A stretch of DNA of 41,304 nucleotides from CAWEFA01 sp963851385 (GTDB lineage Bacteria; Bacteroidota; Bacteroidia; Bacteroidales; DTGW01): positions 1 to 41,304 of the forward strand of contig CAWKPE010000023.1 in NCBI GenBank assembly GCA_963851385.1, read 5' to 3'. Made by a program: the position numbers and the translations under genes. Positions 24,050 to 33,362 of this stretch are shown piece by piece (the stretch's first letter is position 1; each line of letters opens with the position of its first letter). The notes under the pieces were generated by a model. The model saw nothing but the letters and a program-made list of their open reading frames with translations. It ran no database searches and had not been told where the DNA came from.

Positions 24050-24916
24050 CTAATAAAACTTTTCGTGTTTCCACCTGTTATGGCTCCATAACCAATATTC
24101 GGGTTTATTTATAATTCTTTCTTCTAAAATTCTGACATGTTTTTCAGTGATTTCAAATTCAGGTAATTCTGAAGGTTCTTCAGTTATGACTTTTATTTCA
24201 ACTTCATAAAAACCACGTTTGACTTTTTGTACATCAAAGAAAACAACAGGGAAACCGGTTTTTTTTGCAATCTTTTCAGGGCCAATAAACACAGGTGTCT
24301 CCTGATTTAAAAAAGTTGTCCAATATCTGATGTCTCTTCTTAAAGGAGCTTGATCTGCAACAAACAGATATATCATGGGTTTATTTATGTTTTTATTCTT
24401 TAAAATTGTAGGTAAGGCCTGATTGCTTGGAACTGTTATTACACCAAACTTTTCCCGAATCTTCATTAATAGTTTATCAATTGCTTTATTATGTATAGGT
24501 TTATAAAGTGCAGCAACTTCAAAATTTGTGTGTACGGGTAAAATATTAAATAAATCCCATGTTCCATAGTGTCCAAAAACCGAAATAACACTTTTCCCAG
24601 ATTCGTAGAATTTATCCAATACATTTATATTTTTTATCTTAAGTCTTTGATTAGCCTCTTTTTTACTCATATGAATTACCATTAGTGATTCCATAAACGT
24701 ATCTGCAAGGTGGTAATTGAATTTTTTTGCAATTAAGAGAATTTCAGCATTGCTTTTATCAGGGAACGATTTTTTTAAATTTTTAATTATCAATCTTTTT
24801 CTGTACCGGATAATCCAAAACAAACAAAATCCAAAAAAACTGGAAATTCCGTATAGTATTCTATTTGGTAATAAAGTAAATAACCATATGAGGCCATATA
24901 AAATATAATATATCAT
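24050..24916 (-). CDS. Lipid A biosynthesis acyltransferase (LpxL/HtrB family)
   Basis: A 288-residue inner-membrane-associated acyltransferase. An N-terminal hydrophobic anchor (ILYGLIWLFTLLPNRILYG) is followed by the HxxxxD catalytic motif GHYGTWD (His 116, Asp 121). Then come ALYKPIHNKAIDKLL, a substrate-binding block near DQAPLRRDIRYWTTFLNQET, and the C-terminal WLWSHNRWK typical of the family. Members add secondary acyl chains to lipid A precursors; in Bacteroidota single homologues may serve lipid A or other lipids. It lies between glycosyltransferase genes in an envelope operon. Confidence 0.88.
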   Translation of the reverse strand: MIYYILYGLIWLFTLLPNRILYGISSFFGFCLFWIIRYRKRLIIKNLKKSFPDKSNAEILLIAKKFNYHLADTFMESLMVIHMSKKEANQRLKIKNINVLDKFYESGKSVISVFGHYGTWDLFNILPVHTNFEVAALYKPIHNKAIDKLLMKIREKFGVITVPSNQALPTILKNKNINKPMIYLFVADQAPLRRDIRYWTTFLNQETPVFIGPEKIAKKTGFPVVFFDVQKVKRGFYEVEIKVITEEPSELPEFEITEKHVRILEERIINKPEYWLWSHNRWKHEKFY

Positions 24917-24994
24917 ATACTTTTTGAATGGAATTTATTTCCTAAGTAGTACTTAATCAAAGGCACAAATTTATTGAATAATATTTGAAGAAAT

Positions 24995-26842
24995 TCAGGA
25001 AATTAGAGATTCAACCGCATCAACAGTTTTTTCAACAGAAAATAATTCTTTTACTTTGTTGTATCCATTTTGTCCCATCTGTTTTCTGAGTTCCTCATTA
25101 TTAATAAGCAGTTTGACTTTTTCTGTCAATTGATTTACGTCAAATTTTTCAATTATAAAACCATTAATACCATCGTCAATAATTTCAGCACTGCTGCCAA
25201 TACTAAATGCGATAACTGGTTTCTGTTTTGCCATTGCTTCAATCAGAACGTATCCAAAACCTTCGTAATGGGAACTTAAAACAAAAATATCTATGTTCCC
25301 TTGGAAACTTATCATATCAGTCACAAAACCTAAGAAAATAACTTTGTCTGAGAGTCCCAACGTTTCTACAATTTTCTTATACTTACTTTCCAACTTACCT
25401 TTTCCAGCCAGCAAAAGTTTAAAATTAATATTTTGTTCATTAAGTTGTCTGGCTAATTCAATAAGATGTTCATGCCCTTTTTCTTCAGAAAATCTACCTG
25501 CATTTCCAATAATCACTTCGCCATTTTTTCGAGTATATAGTTCTTTATATTGATGCTTCATGTATTCATTAAAATCAATGCCATTATAAATTATTTTAAT
25601 CTTGTTTTCATCTACTAACTGAGTATTTTTTTTCAATATGGTTCGTTTAGTTTCTATTGAATTTGCTATGATATTTGTGGCAACATATCTTAAAAGAAAC
25701 CTGTTAAGTAATGAATCTTTGATGGCGACAGCAATTCCCCTGCTGTAAATTATTTTTTTTACTCCGGCCAGTTTAGCACTAATTCCAGCCAATTTTAAAT
25801 CGGCTGATAAATTAATAATTATTGTTCTGACTCTTTGACGGCGAAAATATTTAACTAAATGAATTACTTTGAAAATATTTAAGAAGCTAAGGTTTCCAAC
25901 AAAAATCCGGTAATAACGCAACTTTGTTTTTTTAACTTGTTGAAGCAGTTCTGATTTTTTATTTGTTACAACAATAGTATCATAGCCCTTTGCAGCTATG
26001 CGCGTGGCTGTATCATAATGCCATTTTTCTCCGCCTCCCCAGCTAACAGTTGAATTAAAGAAGCAAATCCTGAATGGTTCTAACCGTTTATCATCTGCTA
26101 TTATTTTTTTGAGTTTAACGTATTTTATAAAAGTCTCATGAGCAGAATTTATACTGACTACTAATCCATAGAACCCATCTAAAAAGCCTAATTTAATTAA
26201 ATAATCCTTAAAAAATCTCCACAATGAGTGAAAAATTATTGTATAGTAAGATGCTTTTATACCTTGTTTATGATAAGAATTGGCGAGCATGGTCGTATAA
26301 CGGTTTATTTGATTCACATGCTCTTCAAGTGAATAATATGAATAATGAAGTAAATCACCATGCAGAAATTTTTGGGTAGCATTCTTTTGCATTAAAAATA
26401 CTTCATGTGGATTGAAACCGTCCCATTTTCCTTTTCTTCTATCCCATAACCTTAATTTTCTGGCGGGATACCAGCTTGTATGCCTAATCCATTTACCGCA
26501 ATAGTATGTCAAACGATTAAAATAAAAGCCATCATATTTCCAGTTTTCTTTAACCTTTTGAATTGATTTTTTTAGCTCAACTGATAATTCTTCATCTGCA
26601 TCTATTGAAAGAATATAATCGTAAGTAGCCAAACTATCGGCCCAGTTTTTCTGTTCCAAATAGCCTTCAAATTTATTCTGATAAAACTTAACATTATATT
26701 TACTGCAAATCTCTTCTGTTCGATCATTTGAAAAACTATCGGCTACAACTATTTCGTCTACTACATCAACGAGTGATTGCAGACATCTTTCAATGTTACG
26801 TTCTTCGTTAAAAGTAATTATGACAGCAGATAATTTAAGCAT
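24995..26842 (-). CDS. Fused GT2-GT4 glycosyltransferase
   Basis: A 615-residue protein with two catalytic modules. Residues 1 to about 250 are a GT2 domain of the WaaE/KdtX type: LSAVIITFNEERNIERCL, IVVADSFSNDRTEEI, and the metal motif DADEE at 81-85. Residues about 257-615 are a GT4 (GT-B) domain: ICFFNSTVSWGGGEKWHYDT, IGNAGRFSEEKGHEHLI, and the donor-binding SSHYEGFGYVLIEAMAKQKP with the EX7E pattern. The two activities are usually separate genes in LPS core loci. The fusion may add two successive core sugars. It starts 10 bases after the alr stop. Confidence 0.88.
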   Translation of the reverse strand: MLKLSAVIITFNEERNIERCLQSLVDVVDEIVVADSFSNDRTEEICSKYNVKFYQNKFEGYLEQKNWADSLATYDYILSIDADEELSVELKKSIQKVKENWKYDGFYFNRLTYYCGKWIRHTSWYPARKLRLWDRRKGKWDGFNPHEVFLMQKNATQKFLHGDLLHYSYYSLEEHVNQINRYTTMLANSYHKQGIKASYYTIIFHSLWRFFKDYLIKLGFLDGFYGLVVSINSAHETFIKYVKLKKIIADDKRLEPFRICFFNSTVSWGGGEKWHYDTATRIAAKGYDTIVVTNKKSELLQQVKKTKLRYYRIFVGNLSFLNIFKVIHLVKYFRRQRVRTIIINLSADLKLAGISAKLAGVKKIIYSRGIAVAIKDSLLNRFLLRYVATNIIANSIETKRTILKKNTQLVDENKIKIIYNGIDFNEYMKHQYKELYTRKNGEVIIGNAGRFSEEKGHEHLIELARQLNEQNINFKLLLAGKGKLESKYKKIVETLGLSDKVIFLGFVTDMISFQGNIDIFVLSSHYEGFGYVLIEAMAKQKPVIAFSIGSSAEIIDDGINGFIIEKFDVNQLTEKVKLLINNEELRKQMGQNGYNKVKELFSVEKTVDAVESLIS

Positions 26843-26852
26843 ATATATATTT

Positions 26853-28094
26853 TTATTCCTGTACGTAAATCCGTTTTACACGTCCTGAAATACTTGTCAG
26901 AACTTCATAAGGAATTGTATCCATTTGTTCTGCTAATTCAGTAATAGAAATATGTTCACCAAATATTTCAACATCTTCACCCTCATTAGCCTTAATTCCT
27001 GTTAAATCAATCATGCACATATCCATGCAAATATTTCCAATTATCGGGGCGAATTGGTTTTTAATCCATACCCGGCCTTTACCATTACCAAGTTTACGGC
27101 TGAATCCATCTGCATATCCAACAGGGATAATTGCAATTTTTTTTTCTTTTTCAACCTTACCTCTTCTTCCATAACCAACTGTTTCACCAGCGACAACTGT
27201 TTTTATCTGAGAAATAGTCGTTTTTAATGAACTTACATTTCTCAGTTGAGCCTGATTAAAGGTATTAATGCCATAAAGGCCAATTCCAAGTCTCACCATT
27301 TCAAATTGAGCATCTGAAAATCGCTCAATACCTATAGAATTTAATATATGTCTGTCTATCGGTCTGCCAAGTGCATTTATTATTTGTTGGCTCATTGCAT
27401 TGAAACGATTTATCTGAATAAATGTAAAATCGTCATGTTTAGGTTCGTCACTAGCAGCCAGATGTGAAAAGACAGATTGGATGCTAATATAATTATTTTT
27501 GCTCAATTGGTTGCAAAGGTTCGGAATTTCTGATTCGACAAATCCTAACCTGTTCATCCCTGAATCCAACTTGATATGAACCGGAAATCCCTCTATTTGA
27601 GATAATTTTAAATAATTTGTAAACCGGTTAAGTTCACCAAATGAAAAAATTTCAGGTTCCAGGTTATATTCAACCATAGCTCTGAATCCTGCTTCTTCAG
27701 GATTCATTACAATAATAGAGGAACTAATTCCAGCCTGCCTTAGAGCAACACCTTCATCTGCAAAGGCTACAGCCAGATAGTTGACTTTTTGATATTCAAG
27801 AATATTGGCGATTTCATAACTACCACTCCCATATGAAAAAGCTTTAACCATGGCAATAATTTTTGTTTCCGGTTTTAATTTCGATCGGAAATAATTTAAG
27901 TTATGAACCATTGCACTCAGATTAATTTCTAATATTGTTCTGTGTGCTTTTTGTTCAAGGACAGATGAAATATCCTCAAATCCGTAGTTGCGAGCACCTT
28001 TTATAAGTATAGCTTCGTTTTGAAATGTATTTGAATGAAGTTGCTTTAATAAATCCTCGGTTGTCAGATAAAAATCTTTTTGACATAAAAACAA
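26853..28094 (-). CDS. alr: Alanine racemase half of the MurF-Alr fusion
   Basis: The open frame has 413 residues. The first 48 or so (LCQKDFYLTTEDLLKQL to GARNYGFEDISSVLEQ) are the end of MurF, and residues about 52-413 are a full PLP-dependent alanine racemase making D-alanine for peptidoglycan. PLP lysine is Lys84 in MVKAFSYGSGS, and the second catalytic base is Tyr at about 308 in ETVGYGRRGKV. GNICMDMCMIDLTG is present. There is no start codon of its own at the domain boundary; the frame opens inside MurF. Fusion of murF and alr is usual in Bacteroidota. The racemase half has no indel. Confidence 0.92.
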   Translation of the reverse strand: MFLCQKDFYLTTEDLLKQLHSNTFQNEAILIKGARNYGFEDISSVLEQKAHRTILEINLSAMVHNLNYFRSKLKPETKIIAMVKAFSYGSGSYEIANILEYQKVNYLAVAFADEGVALRQAGISSSIIVMNPEEAGFRAMVEYNLEPEIFSFGELNRFTNYLKLSQIEGFPVHIKLDSGMNRLGFVESEIPNLCNQLSKNNYISIQSVFSHLAASDEPKHDDFTFIQINRFNAMSQQIINALGRPIDRHILNSIGIERFSDAQFEMVRLGIGLYGINTFNQAQLRNVSSLKTTISQIKTVVAGETVGYGRRGKVEKEKKIAIIPVGYADGFSRKLGNGKGRVWIKNQFAPIIGNICMDMCMIDLTGIKANEGEDVEIFGEHISITELAEQMDTIPYEVLTSISGRVKRIYVQE

Positions 28095-28104
28095 ACCTGC
28101 ATTT

Positions 28105-28540
28105 CTAAATAAAGCAGGACCTACACCAATTAAACGATCTGATTTTTTTGTCTTTAATTAATTTTGAAACTTCATTGTACAATTCCGATTCTTTTTTACT
28201 TGTTTGAAGAATATCAGATAATACCAGAGTTTTAAAGAATGTTGTTGTTGCTGGTTCAGGAAATCCAAAGCGATGTTTAATGAATAAATGATCGGAATTA
28301 TAGCTGTCATTAATAATGGTGCAATTGTTAATTCCTTTTTTTAATTCCAATCGCATTGCCACTGGAGCAAGCAATTATCATCCGGCTTTCAATGATGTTA
28401 TTGTTGTATCCCAGATGTAGCATCAGTAACCAGCAATTTATGGCGTTTTCAACAGATGCTTTATCGGTAAATGGTATTTTGGTTTTTACAAGGCAGTTTA
28501 TATATTTACCTCTTAATTTCAGTATAATTTTTATCTTCAT
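28105..28540 (-). pseudogene. murF: MurF middle and C-terminal domains, broken by single-base indels
   Basis: Family sequence runs through three frames here. KYINCLVKTKIPFTDKASVE and NAINCWLLMLHLGY lie in one frame, then LAPVAMRLELKKGIN and CTIINDSYNSD in the next, then SLNIALDFLNQQQQHSLK in a third, then TLVLSDILQTSKKESELYN, and finally DRLIGVGPALFRNAG in the alr frame. Inferred changes on the plus-strand map are an extra base at 28517-28519, 28375-28376, 28283-28284 and 28143-28149, and a missing base at 28230-28233. The net change is +3. Conserved residues survive between the shifts, which argues for sequence error rather than old decay. Confidence 0.85.
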
Positions 28541-29318
28541 CTATCTTAGTTATTTGCAGAGAAGCTTTTTTATGAAATGACCAATTTAAAAGAACCTGGC
28601 CGGAATGAGCGGATTTTTCAATCTCTTTTGAAATCAGATCATGATCTCTGCAATAAACAATTGCTTTTGAGTTCTTAAAGAGAATCAGTTTTTCTTTTAT
28701 TTTTTCCAGTAATGAAGAAAAATTTTCCTGGTGTGCCTCTCCAATATTGGTAAATATTCCAATATCAGGTTTGATTATTGCTTCAAGCTTTTCCATTTCA
28801 CCTGGCTTTGATATGCCAGCTTCAAAAATGGCAAGTTTTGCACCATGTTCCAGATTCCAAACTGACAAAGGAACTCCTACTTGTGAATTGTAGCTTTTAG
28901 GACTTCTTATTATCAGGTTGTCTTCATTCATAAGTTGATATAGCCACTCTTTGACAATAGTTTTGCCATTGCTTCCGGTTATGCCAATAACTTTGCCTTT
29001 AAATTGTTCTCTATGAATGATGTTTAGCTTTTGCAAAGAGGCAAGAACGTTTTGAGTAATAATAAAATTACCTTCGATATTTTGCCATGAAGGTTCAATA
29101 TGATCAACAACAAAATGTCTCAGATTTTTTTTATAAAATAATTCTTCAACAAAATTATGCCCATCATGTCGTTCTCCCCTGATTGCAAAAAACAACGAAT
29201 CGGATGGAGAAAAAAGATTACGGCTGTCTGTTACCAGGTTCCTGATATCAGAATCTCCTTTTCCGATTAGCTTTCCGCCAATCATTTCATTTATTTTATT
29301 TAGTTTATAACAGGGCAT
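28506..29318 (-). CDS. murF: MurF (UDP-MurNAc-tripeptide:D-Ala-D-Ala ligase), N-terminal part
   Basis: The first 270 residues of a cytoplasmic Mur ligase that adds D-Ala-D-Ala to the peptidoglycan precursor. The N-terminal substrate domain has LVTDSRNLFSPSDSLFFAIRG. The ATP-binding P-loop is GITGSNGKTIVKEWL (about residues 108-122), followed by SYNSQVGVPLSVW and FEAGISKPGEMEKL. The frame ends at 28506 in an unrelated short tail because of an extra base near 28518. The intended product is a fusion with alanine racemase (about 820 residues, 29318-26853). It heads the envelope operon that continues with glycosyltransferase and acyltransferase genes. Confidence 0.88.
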   Translation of the reverse strand: MPCYKLNKINEMIGGKLIGKGDSDIRNLVTDSRNLFSPSDSLFFAIRGERHDGHNFVEELFYKKNLRHFVVDHIEPSWQNIEGNFIITQNVLASLQKLNIIHREQFKGKVIGITGSNGKTIVKEWLYQLMNEDNLIIRSPKSYNSQVGVPLSVWNLEHGAKLAIFEAGISKPGEMEKLEAIIKPDIGIFTNIGEAHQENFSSLLEKIKEKLILFKNSKAIVYCRDHDLISKEIEKSAHSGQVLLNWSFHKKASLQITKIDEDKNYTEIKR

Positions 29319-29567
29319 AATCGCCGGTACTAATTATTAATTGGTAAAAAGCATTTAATAAAGCATTGAAACTTTTATTTAACTTTGTCTGAATAGAATG
29401 AATTAATTTTAATTGCAAAAATAAGCAAATTGCCAATTAAACAGAAGTGACAAGAAAGATGTCCCTGAGTTAATTTCTCAATATAGTACATATCAGACAT
29501 TATGATAAGATAATACTAAAACTTTATTTTATGGGTTTAATTATGTAATGACTAATAGAATCAAATT

Positions 29568-30290
29568 ATGAACTCACAACTTTTGCATATTATCAGTGAA
29601 TTAAAGGATTTGTTGCAATTGCTGGAAAAATCAGTAAAATCAGAAGATTTGTCAGGAATTGAGATTGACATAGCAAAATCTAAACTTCAACAGATTTATG
29701 ATATATTGCTTCATTTGCAATTGTCTCAGGCATCTGATTCTAAAATAAATGAAATTAAATTGCACAAAACTGCACCAGAAAATAATATTGTTGAGCACAT
29801 CAAAAATTCTGAGTTTATAAATGACGATTTAATGCAAATTGATGATTCAATAGCAAAAGAAGGAATTGAAAACAAAACAGAATCTGAACAGGTTTCTGAG
29901 ATAAAAGTTAAGAAAGAAATTTCAAATCATCAAGAGACTAGTACCGGAAAAGAGATACTTGCTGAACGATATCGCAAGAATCAAAAATACATCAATGAGT
30001 TGCTTGCCCAGGGTTACCAGAAGAAAGATATTTCAAGTCTCATGCAATCAAAACCAATAAATGATATTGAAGATGCGATTGGAATTAATGAAAAATTTTT
30101 ATTCACCCGTGAATTGTTCAATGGAGATGAAGAGACCTATTCAAAAACAATTCGCATTCTTAATAAAGCTGCAAATTTTAATGAAGCATTCAATTATATT
30201 CATAATACCTTCAACTGGAATCTTAAAGGAGAAGCAGCACAGAAGTTGCTTGATCTGGTTAGACGAAGATTTATAGTTGAAGAAGATTAA
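29568..30290 (+). CDS. Conserved protein of unknown function
   Basis: A 240-residue soluble protein. Residues 1 to about 55 are a predicted helical hairpin or coiled coil (LLHIISELKDLLQLLEKSV). Residues about 60-130 are acidic, low in complexity and likely disordered. The C-terminal 100 residues (KPINDIEDAIGINEKFLFTR, ELFNGDEETYSKTIRILN, FNEAFNYIHNTFNWN, AAQKLLDLVRRRFI) look like a compact, conserved all-helical domain, which I recall as widespread in Bacteroidota next to various housekeeping genes. No catalytic motif, signal peptide or membrane segment is seen. It precedes rsmI by 100 bases on the same strand. The function is unknown. Confidence 0.75.
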   Translation: MNSQLLHIISELKDLLQLLEKSVKSEDLSGIEIDIAKSKLQQIYDILLHLQLSQASDSKINEIKLHKTAPENNIVEHIKNSEFINDDLMQIDDSIAKEGIENKTESEQVSEIKVKKEISNHQETSTGKEILAERYRKNQKYINELLAQGYQKKDISSLMQSKPINDIEDAIGINEKFLFTRELFNGDEETYSKTIRILNKAANFNEAFNYIHNTFNWNLKGEAAQKLLDLVRRRFIVEED

Positions 30291-30390
30291 TTTAAGGATA
30301 ACGGATTATGGTTTTTGAATTAAAAAGTAATTGCTGCTGATTATAAATTGAAATGGATATTAATTCTGTTTTTCAGATCAAAATATAAGT

Positions 30391-31065
30391 ATGAGTAAGC
30401 TTTTTATAGTTCCTACACCTATAGGTAACCTGGAAGATATGACTTTCAGGGCCATCCGGGTTTTGAAAGAAGTAGATGCAGTTATTGCTGAAGACACACG
30501 AAAAACAGGTTTTTTGTTAAAACATTTTGATATAAACAAACCAATGTTATCATTTCACAAATTCAATGAACATAAAACAGTTTATACATTAATTGGCAGA
30601 TTGCAAAAGGGCGAGACAATGGCTTTGGTTTCAGATGCAGGAACACCTTCAATATCCGATCCTGGATTCTTAATTGTAAGAGAAGCTATTGCAGGTAATG
30701 TTCAGGTTGAATGTTTGCCTGGTGCTACAGCGCTTATACCGGCACTTGTAAATTCAGGGCTTCCAAATGACAAATTTTGTTTTGAAGGTTTTTTACCTCA
30801 AAAAAAAGGCCGCCAAAAAAGATTAAAGGAGCTTGCTAACGAAGAACGCACGATGGTGTTTTATGAATCTCCATTCAGACTGGATAAGGCTCTCATTCAA
30901 TTTGCAGAATACTTTGGTGCTGAACGAAGGGCAACTGTTTCCCGCGAATTAAGCAAAATTCATGAGGAAACAATTAGAGGAACGCTGGAACAACTTATAG
31001 CTCGTTTTTCAAACAAAGAAGTAAAAGGAGAAATTGTAATTTGTGTGGAAGGGAAAAAAGGATAA
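30391..31065 (+). CDS. rsmI: 16S rRNA (cytidine-1402-2'-O)-methyltransferase
   Basis: A 224-residue SAM-dependent enzyme of the tetrapyrrole-methylase fold that 2'-O-methylates C1402 in the decoding centre. The diagnostic N-terminus is LFIVPTPIGNLEDMTFRAIR, then AVIAEDTRKTGFLL, LVSDAGTPSISDPGF and LPGATALIPALVNSGLP, then FEGFLPQKKGRQKR. It is shorter than the E. coli enzyme because it lacks the C-terminal HTH, as is usual in Bacteroidota. Its stop lies three bases from the stop of convergent rmuC, with no room for a terminator between them. Confidence 0.96.
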   Translation: MSKLFIVPTPIGNLEDMTFRAIRVLKEVDAVIAEDTRKTGFLLKHFDINKPMLSFHKFNEHKTVYTLIGRLQKGETMALVSDAGTPSISDPGFLIVREAIAGNVQVECLPGATALIPALVNSGLPNDKFCFEGFLPQKKGRQKRLKELANEERTMVFYESPFRLDKALIQFAEYFGAERRATVSRELSKIHEETIRGTLEQLIARFSNKEVKGEIVICVEGKKG

Positions 31066-31068
31066 AGG

Positions 31069-32388
31069 TTAATCAGAATTATTTTCAGATTCTTCTTTCA
31101 TTTCTTCTTCATCTTCAGACCTGTCTAATAAATTTTTTGGAAGTTTTTTCTTTGTTTTCGCACCAAGTTTACGAATATTTTCAACCCGGGAAACTAAATT
31201 TCCTTTCCCTTCTGTAATCTTGTTCATCGAGCTTTTGTAATATTCTGTCGTGCTATCAAGTTTTTTGCCCAACTCGATCAAATCATTTATAAAACCTTCG
31301 AATTTGTCATATAGTGCTCCACTTTGGCGGGCAATTTCTTCTGCATTCTTGTTTTGATATTCCTGCCGCCACATACTTTCTACCATTTTTAAGGCTGCAA
31401 TTAAATTGGTCGGACTGATTAGCAGGATTCGTTTTTCATAAGCATAATTCCATAAACCCGGATCACTTTGAATTGCCAGTAAATAGGCTGGTTCTATTGG
31501 TAAAAACATCATTACAAAATCAAGACTTTTTAAGTCGTAAAGCGTGTGATAAGCTTTTGCACTAAGTTCATCTATATGCCGTCTGATTGATATCAAATGT
31601 TCTTTCAAAATGTTATCCTGTTCATCAGTTGTCAGAGCATTAACATACCTTTCGTAAGCACTTAACGAAACTTTAGAATCAATGACTATACTTCTTTCTC
31701 CCGGATATTTAACAACAACATCTGGTTGTAATCTTCGACCTTCTTCATTTATGAATGATTTTTGCAAAAAATATTCTCTGTCTTTTACCAACCCGGATTT
31801 TTCAAGAATGCTTTCGAGTATCACTTCGCCCCAATTACCCTGGGTTTTTGATTCGCCTTTTAAAGCACGTGTCAGGTTGTTTGCCTCTTGGCTTACAATC
31901 TGGTTTAATTCGGCTAAACGTTTAACTTCTTCTTTAAGTGAAAATCTCTGTTGAGCTTCTTTGTCATATGTTTCTTCGACTTTCTTTTCAAAATCTTTTA
32001 TTTTATCATTTAGAGGTTTAAGTATTTGATCGAGGTTGGTTTTATTTTGCTCGGTGAATTTTTTAGTTTTTTCTTCAAGTATATCATTTGCCAAATTTTT
32101 GAATTCGATAGTAAAACGTTCCTGTAATTTTTCAATTTCAGCTTTTTGTTCGTTCAACTTTGATGTGAGATGTTGATAATCCGATTCACGAGAAGCAAGC
32201 TTTTTACTTACTTCGAGTAAGGATGAGTCTTTATTTTCAATCTCTTTTTTTAACGAACTGTTTTCAGATGTGAGCATATTGGCTCTTTCCTGACTTACTA
32301 TTTGTTTGGCTTTGTTAAGTGTACTGAAAATAAACCAGGCAATTGCAGCTCCTAAAAAAATTCCTATAATTAAGTATAAGATTTCCAT
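31069..32388 (-). CDS. rmuC: DNA recombination protein RmuC homologue
   Basis: A 439-residue protein from ATG 32388; 16 codons further upstream in frame are probably not translated. The N-terminal transmembrane anchor is LYLIIGIFLGAAIAWFIFS. A long coiled coil spans about residues 20-165 (Glu/Lys-rich, SSLKKEIENKDSS). The RmuC nuclease-like domain follows: GNWGEVILESILEKSGL, PDVVVKYPGERSIVIDSKVS, FVMMFLPIEPAYLLAIQ, and LLISPTNLIAALKMVESMWR. The C-terminus is highly acidic (DRSEDEEEMKEESEN). RmuC limits recombination between inverted repeats; the biochemical action is not settled. It is convergent with rsmI. Confidence 0.93.
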   Translation of the reverse strand: MEILYLIIGIFLGAAIAWFIFSTLNKAKQIVSQERANMLTSENSSLKKEIENKDSSLLEVSKKLASRESDYQHLTSKLNEQKAEIEKLQERFTIEFKNLANDILEEKTKKFTEQNKTNLDQILKPLNDKIKDFEKKVEETYDKEAQQRFSLKEEVKRLAELNQIVSQEANNLTRALKGESKTQGNWGEVILESILEKSGLVKDREYFLQKSFINEEGRRLQPDVVVKYPGERSIVIDSKVSLSAYERYVNALTTDEQDNILKEHLISIRRHIDELSAKAYHTLYDLKSLDFVMMFLPIEPAYLLAIQSDPGLWNYAYEKRILLISPTNLIAALKMVESMWRQEYQNKNAEEIARQSGALYDKFEGFINDLIELGKKLDSTTEYYKSSMNKITEGKGNLVSRVENIRKLGAKTKKKLPKNLLDRSEDEEEMKEESENNSD

Positions 32389-32462
32389 ATTTAAAAATAA
32401 TGAAATGTCTATCGACCAAAGATAATTGAATTTCAATTAAAGATTTCTAACCAGGTATCAAA

Positions 32463-32525
32463 TCACCCTTCGACAGGCTCAGGGTGACTTTACATTTTGA
32501 TTATACTAAGTTTATCGAAAGGTGA
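32463..32525. repeat. Second copy of the paired palindromic repeat
   Basis: The first unit has arms CACCCT (32464-32469) and AGGGTG (32481-32486) around TCGACAGGCTC. A degenerate inverted second unit follows at 32499-32525 (CTAAGTTTATCGAAAGGTG). Arrangement, spacing and core match the copy at 2504-2566. It lies between rmuC and the HAD gene. Confidence 0.7.
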
Positions 32526-32603
32526 ATAATAATTTCCTAAGTTAGATGACATTGGAATTTCAAATGTTAATTTTGAAGTTTATATGAAAGAAATTCACAA
32601 GTG

Positions 32604-33296
32604 ATGCAAAAATACAAACATCTATTTTTCGATATTGACAAAACACTTTGGGATTATGAATCAAATGTAAAAGAGATTCTGCTTGATTTATATGAGAAAT
32701 GGCATTTAAAAGATTACTCTATTAAATATGATTTTTTTCTACTGAATTTTAAAAAATACAATGATTTGCTTTGGACAAAATTTCAGACAGGACAAATAAA
32801 TAAAGAAAATCTGCGCGATCGCAGGTTTTATTTAACATTAAAAAAATCTGGTGTTAATAATAATGATTTGGCTTTGCAGTTGTCAAAAGATTATATTGAA
32901 ATTAGTCCGAATAAAACTAATTTATTTCCTGAAGTAATAGAGACCCTTGAGTATTTGAAAAAAAAGTACAGGTTGCATATTATTACGAATGGATTTAATG
33001 AAGTTCAATACAAAAAATTGAAGAATAGCGGCATCAAGCATTTCTTTGAAAAAATAGTTACCTCTGATAATGCCGGTTCGCAAAAGCCAAATATGAAAAT
33101 ATTTGAATACGCGCTGACATCTGTGAATGCTAAAAAGAAGGAATCATTGATGATTGGTGACGATTGGGAAATTGATATTCTGGGAGCTAAAGCATATGGC
33201 TTGGATCAAGTGTATTTTAATCCAAATAAGATAACCCATATTGATAAAGCAACTTTTGAAATAGCCTGTATTGGAGAGCTAAAAGAACTACTATAA
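32604..33296 (+). CDS. HAD-superfamily phosphatase, YjjG-like
   Basis: A 230-residue protein from ATG 32604; a GTG one codon upstream is also possible. HAD motif I is FFDIDKTLWD with nucleophile Asp10 and acid Asp12. A helical C1 cap follows (residues about 20-85). Motif II is IITNGF, motif III Lys is in GSQKPNMKIF, and motif IV is MIGDDWEIDILGA. The arrangement fits the YjjG noncanonical pyrimidine nucleotidase group, which hydrolyses nucleoside monophosphates (dUMP, dTMP) and damaged nucleotides. The substrate is inferred from family only. It is monocistronic and convergent with dnaB. Confidence 0.88.
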   Translation: MQKYKHLFFDIDKTLWDYESNVKEILLDLYEKWHLKDYSIKYDFFLLNFKKYNDLLWTKFQTGQINKENLRDRRFYLTLKKSGVNNNDLALQLSKDYIEISPNKTNLFPEVIETLEYLKKKYRLHIITNGFNEVQYKKLKNSGIKHFFEKIVTSDNAGSQKPNMKIFEYALTSVNAKKKESLMIGDDWEIDILGAKAYGLDQVYFNPNKITHIDKATFEIACIGELKELL

Positions 33297-33362
33297 CCGG
33301 AAACCGGGTGGAAGGTTTAAAGGTAAAAAGATATAAAAAAAAATATTGAATTTTTAATCCTG

